From assembly GCA_016806145.1 (NCBI GenBank), contig CP063167.1, positions 1,422,501 to 1,486,500 of the forward strand: DNA of 64,000 bases. The letters run 5' to 3'. This DNA comes from Variovorax paradoxus. GTDB lineage: Bacteria; Pseudomonadota; Gammaproteobacteria; Burkholderiales; Burkholderiaceae_C. Below the pieces are notes generated by a model that did not search any database, was not told the DNA's origin, and worked only from the letters and a program-made list of their open reading frames with translations. Made by a program: the position numbers and the translations under genes. Positions 25,287 to 34,307 of the stretch are shown piece after piece. Position 1 is the first letter of the stretch. Each line of letters starts with the position of its first letter.

Positions 25287-25910
25287 ATGGTTCCACGCGT
25301 GGAAGTCTTCGTGTGCCACGAATCGCCGCTCGTTCGCGCGGGGCTGGGCGCCACCCTGCAGGGCCACGCCGATCTCTCGGTGACCGTGGCGAGCGACACC
25401 TTGCCCGCGCCCGCGGAACTTCGCTGCGATGTGCTGGTGGCCGACTACGCGACGGGCCTGCGATGCATCGAGGCGCTGGCGCCATCGCCCGAGTTCCGGC
25501 ACGGGCCGTCGCCGCGATTGCTGATCGTCACCTCGCGGGACGGCGAGTGGGACATCCGCAGCGCGCTGACCCGTGGCGTGCCCGGCTACCTGCTGCTCGA
25601 GTGCCCGGCCGAACGCCTGCTTCATGCGGTGCGCTCGCTGGCCCGTGGCGGCCGTTGCTACGACGACGCGGTCTCGGCGCGCATGGCCGAGAGCCTCGTG
25701 CACGCGCCGTTGACGAAGCGCGAGCGCGACGTGCTGAACCTGATCTCGCAGGGCGCGGGCAACAAGCACATCGCGCGGACGCTGGACATCCAGCTCGGCA
25801 CCGTCAAGACGCATGTGAAGGCCATCCTCGCGAAGCTCGACGTGCGCACCCGGACGCAGGCCGTCGTCGTCGCCGAGCATCGCGGCCTGACGGGAACGGT
25901 CTGCGGATGA
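25287..25910 (+). CDS. LuxR/NarL-type response regulator with degenerate receiver
   Basis: Product of 207 residues. The receiver-like domain (1-125) has the phosphoacceptor-position Asp in VLVADYATG. The N-terminal acidic pair is reduced to VCHES, and the usual conserved Lys (GYLLK) reads GYLLLE, so phosphorylation may be weak or absent. The C-terminal LuxR helix-turn-helix is canonical: LTKRERDVLNLISQGAGNKHIARTLDIQLGTVKTHVKAILAKL. Divergent from the hybrid kinase, its probable partner. The start at 25287 fits the receiver; an earlier ATG at 25173 would add an unconserved 38 residues. Confidence 0.88.
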   Translation: MVPRVEVFVCHESPLVRAGLGATLQGHADLSVTVASDTLPAPAELRCDVLVADYATGLRCIEALAPSPEFRHGPSPRLLIVTSRDGEWDIRSALTRGVPGYLLLECPAERLLHAVRSLARGGRCYDDAVSARMAESLVHAPLTKRERDVLNLISQGAGNKHIARTLDIQLGTVKTHVKAILAKLDVRTRTQAVVVAEHRGLTGTVCG

Positions 25911-25916
25911 CCTCCC

Positions 25917-26903
25917 CTAGCCGTCGATGCGTATCCGATTCGCCTTCGCGATGCGCCCCCACTTCTCGAACTCGCTGCGCGAGATCGCGCCGAACTGCTC
26001 GACCGAATTGCCCACCGGCACCAGCCCCAGTTCGGTGAGCTTGCGCTGGACCTCGGGGTTGCGCAGGATCTTCACGAGCTCCCGGTTGTAGCGCGCGACG
26101 ATGGGTTGGGGCGTGGCGGCCGGCACGTAGAAGCCCTGCCAGCCGTCGCCGTCGTAGCCGGGCAGCAGTTCCGCCACGGCCGGCACCTCGGGCAGCAGCG
26201 CGCTGCGCTTCGGGCTCGTCACCGCGAGCGCGCGGAGCTTGCCGCTGCGCACCAGCGGGATCGCCGTGGTCGCGGGCTCGAAGGCGATCGGCATCTGGCC
26301 GGCCATCACGTCGGCCAACGGGCTGCCCTTGTAGGGCACGTGCACCATCTGCACGCCGGCCATGTTGTTCATCATCTCCATCACCACGTGCGGGCCCGAG
26401 CCCACGCCCAGCGAGCCGTAGTCGACCGAGCCCGGCTTGGCCTTGGCGCGCGCCAGCAACTCGCGCAGGCTGGCGTCGGGCTGGCTCGGGCCGGTGATCA
26501 GCACATAGGGCACCAGCGCGACCTGCGTCACGGGCGCGAAGTCGCGGAAGGTGTCGTAGGGCAGCTTGGCGTAGACGTTGGGGTTGATCCCCATGATCGA
26601 GTTGACGGTCATGAAGAGGGTGTAGCCATCGCCGGGACTGCGCGCCGCGACCTCGGCGCCGATGATGCCGGCCGCGCCGGCGCGGTTGTCGATGACGATC
26701 GGCTGCCCGAGCGCCTGGCCCAGCGGCTCGCTGAGGATGCGCGCCACCACGTCGGGCGACACGCCGGCCGAGAACGGCACGACGAGCTTGATCGGCTTGG
26801 TGGGCCAGCCGGCCTGCGCGAAGGCCGCGCGGCCCGTGGTGGCGGCCAGGGCCGCGAGGCCCAGGCGCTGGAGCGCGAGGCGCCGGGAACGAGAGACGGG
26901 CAT
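25917..26903 (-). CDS. Bug-family (TctC-like) periplasmic binding protein
   Basis: Extracytoplasmic solute receptor of the Bug family, 328 residues. Signal sequence: a basic start SRSRRLALQRLGLAALAATTG and cleavage near AFA/QAGWPTKPIK. Family marks: the opening strand WPTKPIKLVVPFSAGVSPD, VIDNRAGAAGIIGAE, SPGDGYTL and VPYKGSPLAD. These receptors bind carboxylates or amides and either feed a TctAB transporter (absent here) or act as sensors. Strongly similar to the protein at 31061-32044 over its whole length. Third gene of a cupin - hydrolase - Bug string; GAGGAGTTCACC precedes the ATG. Confidence 0.93.
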   Translation of the reverse strand: MPVSRSRRLALQRLGLAALAATTGRAAFAQAGWPTKPIKLVVPFSAGVSPDVVARILSEPLGQALGQPIVIDNRAGAAGIIGAEVAARSPGDGYTLFMTVNSIMGINPNVYAKLPYDTFRDFAPVTQVALVPYVLITGPSQPDASLRELLARAKAKPGSVDYGSLGVGSGPHVVMEMMNNMAGVQMVHVPYKGSPLADVMAGQMPIAFEPATTAIPLVRSGKLRALAVTSPKRSALLPEVPAVAELLPGYDGDGWQGFYVPAATPQPIVARYNRELVKILRNPEVQRKLTELGLVPVGNSVEQFGAISRSEFEKWGRIAKANRIRIDG

Positions 26904-26947
26904 GGTGAACTCCTCAGCGTGGGTCGATGCAGGTGTCATGAGTGTTG

Positions 26948-27802
26948 TCATTGCAGCCAATCGCGCATGCGCTCCACCAGCAGCTCGGCCGTGACGATGT
27001 GCGGGTAGTGGCCGCCCTGCGCCTGCGTGAGATGGCGCGCCTTCGGATAGCGCGCGCGCACGCGGGCCCGGGTCGCGGGCGCGATGATCGCGTCGTCCTC
27101 GCATTCGAAGACCACGGTGTTCGCGATCGCCCGCGACGCCGGCAGCTCGGCCGCTCCCGCCACCTGGCGCAGCCGCCCGTGGAAGTCCGAAGCGGGCAGG
27201 CCGGCATGCAGCATGTGCAGCTGCACCGCGCGCAGCAGGTCGTCGGGCCGCCCGCGCAGCGCCTGGTCCCAGCGCGCGATCACGGTGGCGCTGTCGCTGG
27301 CCGCGAGCCAGAGCGCATCGAACAGCGGATGCTGCGCCACGTCGCGTCCGTCGACGAAGGTGTTGCCGAGCCAGAGCGCCGCCACCTGATCAGGGAAACG
27401 CAATGCGAAGGCCTGCGCCCACCAGGCGCCGTACGACGAGGCCCAGAGCGCGACCGCGCCGGTGCGCCGTTCGCGCAGCAGCTCCTCGAGCCCGAGCGCG
27501 AGCAGCTCGGGCGCGACGCCGCCCGGGTAGGTGATGCTCAGCACGCGGCGCTCGGTGGCGAAGGCCTGCGCGATGCGCCAGGCGCTGTCGCCGTTGCCCA
27601 GCGCGCCCGGCAGCAGGACCAGCGGCGGCGGCCCGGCGGTGGCCGTGTCGCCGCGCGTGCCGGTGTCGCGCAGCGACCAGGCCAAACCCCGCGTGTCGGT
27701 GAAGCGGTGCAGGGGCTGCGCGGCGACGAAGCGGCGCAGGTTCTCGGGCATCGCGGGCAGGTCTTCGGCGAGCGTCGTCATGCGGTGGGCCGTCGCGTGC
27801 AT
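26948..27802 (-). CDS. Alpha/beta hydrolase
   Basis: Product of 284 residues. PPLVLLPGALGNGDSAW makes the oxyanion region. The nucleophile elbow reads ASSYGA, with Ser123 and an Ala in place of the first Gly of GxSxG. CEDDAIIAP holds the acid and GGHYPH the histidine. The start overlaps the cupin stop codon (TGATG) and an ATG seven codons later is an alternative. With the cupin, the Bug receptor and the divergent LysR gene it forms a small catabolic unit of unknown substrate. Confidence 0.8.
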   Translation of the reverse strand: MHATAHRMTTLAEDLPAMPENLRRFVAAQPLHRFTDTRGLAWSLRDTGTRGDTATAGPPPLVLLPGALGNGDSAWRIAQAFATERRVLSITYPGGVAPELLALGLEELLRERRTGAVALWASSYGAWWAQAFALRFPDQVAALWLGNTFVDGRDVAQHPLFDALWLAASDSATVIARWDQALRGRPDDLLRAVQLHMLHAGLPASDFHGRLRQVAGAAELPASRAIANTVVFECEDDAIIAPATRARVRARYPKARHLTQAQGGHYPHIVTAELLVERMRDWLQ

Positions 27803-28353
27803 CAGGCCAGCAGGCCTTCTTCGCGCAGCGTCTTCTTCGCGTCTTCGGTGAAGTCCGCTTCGGGCGCGTTGCCGCCGATCACGAACATCAGGAAGTGCGT
27901 CTTGCCCGGCTCCTCGTGTGTGATGTTCTCGAAGCGGCGGTTGACGCCGGCCGGGAACGAGAAGATGTCCCACGGTCCGACGTCGAAGTACTCCTCGCGG
28001 CCGTCGAGCTCCCACGAACAGCGCCAGCGGCCCGTGAGCGGCATGAAGGTCTCGTTGGTGTCGTGGTTGTGCATCATCGGGCCCTTGCCGGGCTTGGCCT
28101 CGCAGAAGCCGAGGTTGAAGCCCTCGCTGATGCGGATGGCGGCGTTCTCGGCCGCCTGCGCGCCGACCGGCGATATCACGTCGTCGCCGCCCTTGCCGCG
28201 CGGCGGCTGGAAGCCCACCGCGTTGTAGAGCTTGCGCTCGGCGCTCGGATGGCGGCTGTCGGGCAGCCCGCCGTCGAAGCCCTTGAGGTCCTTGAAGTAG
28301 GCGACGCGCTGGCGCATCTCTTCGCGGGTGACACGGATCTGGGGAATGGCCAT
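27802..28353 (-). CDS. Cupin domain protein
   Basis: Beta-barrel cupin of 183 residues. The metal-site motif begins HNHDTNETFMPLTGRW near residue 95 and continues with VGPWDIFSFPAGVNRRFEN, the second cupin motif. Cupins of this size act as dioxygenases, isomerases or sugar-type sensors, so the activity is open. First gene after the divergent LysR gene, with an inverted repeat in between, and coupled to the downstream hydrolase by TGATG. The N-terminal 90 residues are unusual for a minimal cupin and may form a lid or dimer domain. Confidence 0.85.
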   Translation of the reverse strand: MAIPQIRVTREEMRQRVAYFKDLKGFDGGLPDSRHPSAERKLYNAVGFQPPRGKGGDDVISPVGAQAAENAAIRISEGFNLGFCEAKPGKGPMMHNHDTNETFMPLTGRWRCSWELDGREEYFDVGPWDIFSFPAGVNRRFENITHEEPGKTHFLMFVIGGNAPEADFTEDAKKTLREEGLLA

Positions 28354-28373
28354 GACGATCTTTCTCGTGGAGT

Positions 28374-28394
28374 GAATAATGGCCGCCAGTATTC
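28374..28394. promoter_or_regulatory. LysR-type box GAATA-N11-TATTC
   Basis: Perfect 5-base arms around exactly 11 bases, in the 141-base gap between the cupin gene (minus) and a lysR gene (plus). The spacing is that of classic LysR (T-N11-A) operators, and it lies where it could control both divergent genes. Confidence 0.5.
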
Positions 28395-28494
28395 GAGGCC
28401 GCGGCCGCGCGGTCCATCGAAGCCGCCGATGCCCGGCATCGCGTTCTTGATGATCCATGCGGGTTTACCCGCCCGCGCCCCGCTGTCGCCCCCG

Positions 28495-29403
28495 ATGAAG
28501 CTGCAAGACCTCGACCTGAACCTGCTGCGTGCCTTCGATGCGCTGATGCGCGAGCGGCACGTCACGCGCGCGGGCGAACGGCTCGAGATGAGCCAGTCGT
28601 CGATGAGCGTGTCGCTCGCCAAGCTGCGCGACCTGCTGGGCGACGAGCTGCTGATGCGCGCCGGCACCGGCTGGATGCCGACCGAGCGCGCGCTCGTGCT
28701 GTGGCCGCGCGTGCAGGAGGCGATCGCCGCGCTCGAGCGCCTGACCGAGCCCGTGCGCTTCGACCCCGCGACCTCGACACAGGTGTTTCGGCTCATCGTC
28801 ATCGACTACATCGACCTGCTGATGATGCCCTCGGTGATGCGCCGCATCCGCCAGGAGGCGCCGGGCGTGCGGGTGCACATGCTGCAGACCAACCCGCACC
28901 ACTTCGGCGAGATGATGGCGGCCGGCGAGCTCGACCTGGCGCTGACCTACTTCCCGAACGCGCCGACCTACGTCAAGGGCCGCAAGCTGTTCTCCGACCG
29001 CTTCCTGGGCCTGGCCGCGCGCTCGCACCCGGTGCATGGCGCGGCGCTCGACGTGCCCTCGTTCTGCGCGCTGCCGCACGTGACGATCGAACCCGACGCA
29101 TCCCAGATCTACAACGTGCAGATCGACGCCGCGCTCGAGCCGCACGGCCTGCGTCGGCGCGTGCAGATGATCAAGCCCAGCTTCCTCGCGCTGCCCTTCG
29201 TGCTCGAGACCTCCGACATGGTGGCCAGCGTGCCGGCGCGGCTCGCGCGCCGCATGTCGCGCATGGCCGAGGTCGAGGCCTTCGACCTGCCGCTGGACCT
29301 GCCGCTGTTCGACGTGCGCATGGTCTGGCATCCGCGCACCGACCACTCGCCGGCGCACGAGTGGCTGCGCGAGCTGATGCTGGCTTGCGCGCGCGACGCC
29401 TGA
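28495..29403 (+). CDS. LysR family transcriptional regulator (NodD/LinR-like)
   Basis: Regulator of 302 residues. The N-terminal helix-turn-helix is DLDLNLLRAFDALMRERHVTRAGERLEMSQSSMSVSLAKLRDLLGD, which with the initial LNLLRAFDAL is typical of the NodD/LinR/SyrM branch. The effector domain follows from about residue 95. Divergent from the cupin - hydrolase - Bug string with a LysR box between, so it is the likely regulator of that unit. Convergent with the next lysR gene, whose stop lies ten bases away. Confidence 0.93.
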   Translation: MKLQDLDLNLLRAFDALMRERHVTRAGERLEMSQSSMSVSLAKLRDLLGDELLMRAGTGWMPTERALVLWPRVQEAIAALERLTEPVRFDPATSTQVFRLIVIDYIDLLMMPSVMRRIRQEAPGVRVHMLQTNPHHFGEMMAAGELDLALTYFPNAPTYVKGRKLFSDRFLGLAARSHPVHGAALDVPSFCALPHVTIEPDASQIYNVQIDAALEPHGLRRRVQMIKPSFLALPFVLETSDMVASVPARLARRMSRMAEVEAFDLPLDLPLFDVRMVWHPRTDHSPAHEWLRELMLACARDA

Positions 29404-29412
29404 GCCTGGCCC

Positions 29413-30351
29413 TCAGCGCCGCAGCGCGCCGCTCACCATCTCGATGAACACGCGCACCTTCGCGGGCAGGAAGCTCGCGGTGGGCGTCACGATGTAGATC
29501 GCGCCGGGCTCGCCGACCTCCCAGTCGGGCAACACCGGCCGCAGCTTGCCGCCCAGCGGATGCTTCTCGACCAGCCAGCCGGTGGCGATGACCAGCCCCG
29601 CGCCCTCGGCCGCGGCGGTGATCAGCGAATCGGAGTCGTCGGTATGCATCGCGAGCTTCACGCCCACGGTGACGCGCTGGCGGCCCTTGCGCAGCGACCA
29701 TTCGGCGCTGCGCTGGTAGCCCGCGAAGCCCAGGCAGCGGTGCTGCGCGATCTCGCGCGGCGCGCTCGGAGTTCCGTGCGCGCGCAGGTAGGCGGCCGAG
29801 GCGTAGACGTGGCGGCGCACCTCGCCGACCTTGCGCGCCACCAGGCTGCTGCTCTGCAGCGCACCGAGCCGCACCGCGACGTCGAAGTCCTCGCTGACGA
29901 GGTCGACGAACTGGTCGGAGAAGCGTACGTCGAGCTGCACGTCGGGATAGGCGGCCATGAAGCGCGGCAGCAGCGGCGCGAGCCACAGCCGACCGTAGGT
30001 GCGCGGCAGCGAGATGCGCAGCAGGCCCTGCGGCCGGTTGCCGCGCGCCGACAGTTCGGCATCGGCGTTCGCCATCTCCTCGAGCACCGCGCTCATGCGC
30101 GCGAGATAGCTGTTGCCGGCCTCGGTGATCGCCAACCGGCGCGTGGTGCGCGCGATCAGCCGCACGCCGAGGCGGCGCTCGAGCGCGGCGATGCGCCGCG
30201 AGATGGTCGAGGCGTCCTTCGACAGCAGGGCGGCCGCGGCCGAGAAGCTGCCGGTTTGGCCGACCGCGACGAAGGCCTGGATCTCGTCGAGCTGGCTGGC
30301 CTGCCGCGTCACCACTGAGGCCGGGATCGAAGCGGAGCGCGGAGAGGTCAT
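29413..30351 (-). CDS. LysR family transcriptional regulator (CrgA-like branch)
   Basis: Regulator of 312 residues. The helix-turn-helix lies at about 20-80: [53 protein letters not shown]. The effector domain contains PQGLLRISLPRTYGRLWLAPLL, the pattern of the CrgA/DmlR-type branch, and TADDSD-like contacts are in the second half. Divergent from a DUF3237 - Bug - NAD(P)-binding protein unit, which it probably regulates. Confidence 0.92.
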   Translation of the reverse strand: MTSPRSASIPASVVTRQASQLDEIQAFVAVGQTGSFSAAAALLSKDASTISRRIAALERRLGVRLIARTTRRLAITEAGNSYLARMSAVLEEMANADAELSARGNRPQGLLRISLPRTYGRLWLAPLLPRFMAAYPDVQLDVRFSDQFVDLVSEDFDVAVRLGALQSSSLVARKVGEVRRHVYASAAYLRAHGTPSAPREIAQHRCLGFAGYQRSAEWSLRKGRQRVTVGVKLAMHTDDSDSLITAAAEGAGLVIATGWLVEKHPLGGKLRPVLPDWEVGEPGAIYIVTPTASFLPAKVRVFIEMVSGALRR

Positions 30352-30472
30352 CGCGGAAGTTTAGTGCGCCCGACGCAAAAGTCATGTGTATCGCGGGGCA
30401 TTGCGGCAGGCGGTGCACGAATTTCAAATGCAGGCCTGTTCCCCATCGATCGCCTTTTCTTCCTTCTTCACC

Positions 30473-31027
30473 ATGACCCTGACCTCGCTCCTGCGCTCGG
30501 CCGCCTGGCTGTTCGGCGGCGTGCTCGCCGCGCCCATCGTGCCGGCCGCGCCCGCCGGCAGCGCGCTGCCGCCGCTGCGCACCGAATTCCTCGCCACGCT
30601 GGTTGCACCGCTCCACGCGCCGCAGGCGCCGAGCGCCAACCTGCTGGTGTTCTCCCCGCGCGCCGGCGGCACGCTGCGCGGCCGCATCAATGCCGAGGTG
30701 ATCGATCCCACGGGCGACTGGGTGCGCGTGATGCCCAACGGCAGCATGCGCATCGATGTGCGGATGATGGCCCGGCTCGACGACGGGGAGCTGCTCTACG
30801 TGACCTACGGCGGCGTGCTGCGCAAGCCCGACGAGGCGAGCTGGTCGCGCTTCATGGCCGGCGAGCGGATCGACGCGCCGCGTTGGTACTACGTGGTCAC
30901 GCCCCAGTTCGAGACCGCCTCGAAGAAGTACGCCTGGCTCAACGACGTGCAGGCACTGGGCCGCTTCCTCTCGATCCAGACCGGCGAACAGGCGCACGTG
31001 GCCTTCGAGCTGCTCGAACTCAAGTAG
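30473..31027 (+). CDS. DUF3237 family protein
   Basis: Product of 184 residues. The N-terminus SLLRSAAWLFGGVLAAPIVPAAPA could be a signal or membrane anchor, which most DUF3237 proteins lack. The domain follows: LLVFSPRAGGTLRGRINAEV, GDWVRVMPNGSMRIDVRMM, DGELLYVTYGGV and the C-terminal VTPQFETASKKYAWLNDV, the family signature. Function is unknown; the fold is a lipocalin-like beta barrel in solved members. An earlier ATG (30386) would add an unconserved stretch. First gene of a unit with a Bug receptor and an NmrA-type protein. Confidence 0.82.
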   Translation: MTLTSLLRSAAWLFGGVLAAPIVPAAPAGSALPPLRTEFLATLVAPLHAPQAPSANLLVFSPRAGGTLRGRINAEVIDPTGDWVRVMPNGSMRIDVRMMARLDDGELLYVTYGGVLRKPDEASWSRFMAGERIDAPRWYYVVTPQFETASKKYAWLNDVQALGRFLSIQTGEQAHVAFELLELK

Positions 31028-31060
31028 GGATCAGGACAAGATCAAGACGAAGGAGACACC

Positions 31061-32044
31061 ATGACCGATGCGATTCCGAACCCCGCGCGGCGCCGCTTGT
31101 CGCTGGCCGCCGCGGCGCTGTGCGCCGCGCCCGCCTGGGCGCGCGCCGCCCCCGACTGGCCGGCCAGGCCGATCCGCATCGTCGTGCCCTTCGCGGCCGG
31201 CATCTCGCCCGACATCGTGGCGCGGCTGGTCGGCGATGCGCTGGTGCGCACCCTGGGCCAGCCGGTGCTGGTCGACAACAAGGCGGGCGCGGCCGGGATG
31301 ATCGGCGCCGAGGCCGCGGCGCGCAGCCCGGCCGACGGCTACACGGTCTTCATGTCGGTCGAATCGATCGTCGGCGTGCTGCCCCACATCTACAGCCGGC
31401 TGCCCTACGACCACTTCCGCGACTTCGTGCCCGTGACCCAGGTGGTGCAGGTGCCGTATTTCCTCGTGACCGCGCCGGGCTTGGCGCTCAACTCGCTGCC
31501 GGCCGTGCTCGCGCAGGCGCGCGACAAGCCCGGCAGCATCGATTTCGCGTCGCTGGGCGTGGGCTCGGGCGCGCACGTGCGCATGGCGATGTTCAACAGC
31601 CTCGCGGGCGTGCGCATGAATCACGTGCCCTACAAGGGCTCGCCGCTGGCCGACCTGATGGGCGGGCAGATCGCGCTGGTGTTCGAGCCGGCCACCACCG
31701 CGCTGCCGCTGATCAAGGCCGGCAAGCTGCGCGCGCTGGCGGTGACCAGCGCGCAGCCGCATCCGCTCGCGCCCGAGGTACCGCCCGTGGCCTCGCTGCT
31801 GCCCGGCTACCGCGCCGACGGCTGGCAGGGTTTCTTCGTGCCGCGCGGCACGCCGCAAGAGGTGGTGGCCACCTTGAACACGCACACGGTGCGTGCGTTG
31901 CGGCACCCGGACGTGGCCGCGCGCATCGCGCAGCTCGGCCTGCAGGCGGTGGGCAACACGGCCGAGGAGTTCGCCGCCATCACGCGCAGCGAGTACGAGA
32001 AGTGGGGCAAGGTCGCCCGCGACAACGACATCCGCGTCGAATGA
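31061..32044 (+). CDS. Bug-family (TctC-like) periplasmic binding protein
   Basis: Solute receptor of 327 residues with a signal peptide ending near ARA/APDWPARP. Family motifs: RIVVPFAAGISPD, VLVDNKAGAAGMIGAE, SPADGYTV and VPYKGSPLAD. It shares long identical stretches with the product of 25917-26903 (for example PVTQV, RSGKLRALAV-like KAGKLRALAV and PGYRADGWQGFFVP), so the two are recent paralogs. AAGGAGACACC precedes the ATG. No TctA or TctB gene accompanies it. Confidence 0.93.
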   Translation: MTDAIPNPARRRLSLAAAALCAAPAWARAAPDWPARPIRIVVPFAAGISPDIVARLVGDALVRTLGQPVLVDNKAGAAGMIGAEAAARSPADGYTVFMSVESIVGVLPHIYSRLPYDHFRDFVPVTQVVQVPYFLVTAPGLALNSLPAVLAQARDKPGSIDFASLGVGSGAHVRMAMFNSLAGVRMNHVPYKGSPLADLMGGQIALVFEPATTALPLIKAGKLRALAVTSAQPHPLAPEVPPVASLLPGYRADGWQGFFVPRGTPQEVVATLNTHTVRALRHPDVAARIAQLGLQAVGNTAEEFAAITRSEYEKWGKVARDNDIRVE

Positions 32045-32060
32045 AAAAAGGAACCCGAAC

Positions 32061-32984
32061 GTGACGAAGACCATCCTCATCACCGCCGCGAGCGGACAGA
32101 CCGGCACGCGCCTCATCCGGCAACTGGTGGCGCGCGGCGTGCGGCCGCGTGCGCTGGTCAGGCGCGCCGCATCCGCCGAGCGCGTGCGCTCGCTCGGTGC
32201 CGAACCGGTGATCGGCAACGAATGGGACAGCGCCGACCTGCTGCGCGCCATGGAGGGCGCCGACAGCGTCTATCACATCGCGCCGAGCCTCACGCTCGAC
32301 GAGCCCGAACTCGGCCGCCGCATGGTGGCGGCCGCGTCTTGCGCCGGTGTCTCGCACTTCGTGCTGCACGGCGTGATCGCGCCCTACCTCGACAACATCA
32401 ACTACCACTGGGCCAAGCAGATCGTGCAGCGCGAGCTCTACCGCAGCGGCCTGCCCTACACCGTGCTGCTGCCGACCAACTTCATGCAGAACGTGAGCTG
32501 GACCTGGCCCTCGATCGCCAGGGACGGCCGCTGGCTGCTGCCCTACGATCCCGCGCGGCGCCTGACCTGGGTCGACCTCGACGACGTGGCCGAAGCGGCG
32601 GCGATCGTGCTGACCGAGCCGGGCCATGCCCTGGGCACCTACGAGCTGGTGGGGACCGATGCCTATCTGTCGCGCACGCAGATCGCCGCGCTGATGGCAC
32701 AGGCGCTGGGCCGGCTGGTGGTGGCGGTGAAGGAGTCGCCCGAGGCCTACCTCGCCCACGCGCGTGGGCAGCCCTTCTTCGAGCGCTTCCGCGACGAGGA
32801 GGTGGCGCAGATCCTCGCCATGTTCGACGACTACGACCGCCACGGCATGCCCGCGGGCAACGCGCGCGTGCTCTCGATGCTGCTGGGCCGCCCGGCCCGC
32901 GGGTGGCCGGAGTTCCTGGCCTCGCTGCGCCATGCCGGCGAGGCGGCGCGAGGCGTCACCTCATACGGCCTCGGTGGCGCCTAG
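32061..32984 (+). CDS. NAD(P)-binding NmrA/atypical SDR protein
   Basis: Rossmann-fold protein of 307 residues. It begins with a GTG codon preceded by AAAAAGGAACCCGAAC. The nucleotide-binding loop is ITAASGQTGTRLIRQL. The string HWAKQIVQRELYRSGLPYTVLLPTNFMQN is typical of the NmrA-like/NAD(P)H-sensing branch, which lacks the classical YxxxK dehydrogenase pair. It may be a redox-sensing regulator or a quinone oxidoreductase. It overlaps the convergent amidase gene by 24 bases. Confidence 0.85.
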   Translation: MTKTILITAASGQTGTRLIRQLVARGVRPRALVRRAASAERVRSLGAEPVIGNEWDSADLLRAMEGADSVYHIAPSLTLDEPELGRRMVAAASCAGVSHFVLHGVIAPYLDNINYHWAKQIVQRELYRSGLPYTVLLPTNFMQNVSWTWPSIARDGRWLLPYDPARRLTWVDLDDVAEAAAIVLTEPGHALGTYELVGTDAYLSRTQIAALMAQALGRLVVAVKESPEAYLAHARGQPFFERFRDEEVAQILAMFDDYDRHGMPAGNARVLSMLLGRPARGWPEFLASLRHAGEAARGVTSYGLGGA

Positions 32985-34307
32985 CGCCTCGATGCGCGCG
33001 CAGGCGCGCAGCAGCTCCGCATCCCGGCCGCGCGGCATGCTGAAGAGCACGCTGGTAGGCAAGCCTCGGGCATCGAAGCCGCTGGGCATCGCGATGCCCG
33101 GCATGTCGAGCAGGCTCCCGACCATGCAATGGGCGAGCGCGCGTGCGTTGAGGGCCGCGTGCCGTGCGGGATCCGAGGCGTGCTCGATCGTGGGCGCGAC
33201 GATGGGCGTGGTGGGGAACATGAACAGCGTTCCGGGCGCACAGGCACGCAGCGCGCGCAGGCCGCTGTCGCGCGCCGCCAGCAGCGCGAGGTAGTCTGAC
33301 GCGAGGAAGCCGCGCGCGCTTTCCAGGCGCGCGCGGATGTGCGGATCGATGCGCGTGGCCTCTGGGCCGTCGAGCAACGCGCGGTGGCGATGGAAGGCAT
33401 GCGCGGCCACCACCGTGCCGTGGCGCGCCATGGCCTCGCGTGTGGCGGTCAGTGGCGCGGCGCGACCGCGCGAGACGGCGAAGCCGGCCCGGCGCAGCCG
33501 CTCGAACAGCGCGAGGCAATGGGTGCGTTGCGCCGCGTCCACCGTGTCGTCCATGAAGTCGTCGAGCAGCACGATGCGCGGCGGGCCGATGTCCTCGTCC
33601 GGCCGTGCGCGAGCGGTGAGCACCGCGTCGACGCGCGCAATGTCCTCCACGCCGCGCGCGATCACGCCGAGGGTGTCGAGCAGCGGCGACAGGCCATGCA
33701 GGCTCGCCATCGGATAGCGGCCACGGCTCGCGCGGAATCCGCACAGGCCGGTGAAGGCGGCCGGCACGCGCACCGAGCCCGAGGTGTCGGTGCCCATGCC
33801 GATGGCGCACAGTCCCAGCGCGACCGAGGCCGCCGCGCCGCTCGAGGAGCCGCCGCACACGCGCGGTTCGGCTTCGCTGCCGAAAGGGTTGGCCGGCGTG
33901 CCGAAATGCGGGTTCAGGCCCAGGCCCGAGAAGGCGAACTCGCTGAGGTTGGTCTTGCCCACGCACACCGCGCCGGCCGCGCGCAGGCGGGCCACGGCCG
34001 CCGCGTCGGCCGCGCGCGGCGCCGACGGCAGCACGCGCGAACCGGCGGTGGTCGGCAGGCCCTCGAGGTCGAACAGGTCCTTCCACGACACGGGCATGCC
34101 ATCGAGCGGGCCGAGGGCCTTGCCGCACGCCAGGCGCGCGTCGGCCGCGGCCGCCTCGGCGCGGGCGCGTTCGGCGGTCGTCGCGATGAAGACCGACTGC
34201 GCGCAGGGCAGCGCCGCGTGCGCGAGGCAGCCGTCGAGCACCTCCGACGGCTTGCGCGCGCCGCTTCGGAAATCCGCCGCAAGGCCCGCGACCGTCAGGC
34301 GCCGCAT
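32961..34307 (-). CDS. Amidase (amidase signature family)
   Basis: Amidohydrolase of 448 residues. Triad: Lys76 (VSWKDLFD), Ser154 in the GGSSSGAA loop and Ser178 (GTDTSGS). The string [25 protein letters not shown] is classic. It overlaps the deacetylase gene by 13 bases and belongs to a three-gene string with DUF1989 and a NodB deacetylase, so a nitrogen-containing substrate released by those enzymes is likely. It is distinct from the two amidases of the operon at 12781-17159. Confidence 0.9.
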   Translation of the reverse strand: MRRLTVAGLAADFRSGARKPSEVLDGCLAHAALPCAQSVFIATTAERARAEAAAADARLACGKALGPLDGMPVSWKDLFDLEGLPTTAGSRVLPSAPRAADAAAVARLRAAGAVCVGKTNLSEFAFSGLGLNPHFGTPANPFGSEAEPRVCGGSSSGAAASVALGLCAIGMGTDTSGSVRVPAAFTGLCGFRASRGRYPMASLHGLSPLLDTLGVIARGVEDIARVDAVLTARARPDEDIGPPRIVLLDDFMDDTVDAAQRTHCLALFERLRRAGFAVSRGRAAPLTATREAMARHGTVVAAHAFHRHRALLDGPEATRIDPHIRARLESARGFLASDYLALLAARDSGLRALRACAPGTLFMFPTTPIVAPTIEHASDPARHAALNARALAHCMVGSLLDMPGIAMPSGFDARGLPTSVLFSMPRGRDAELLRACARIEALGATEAV

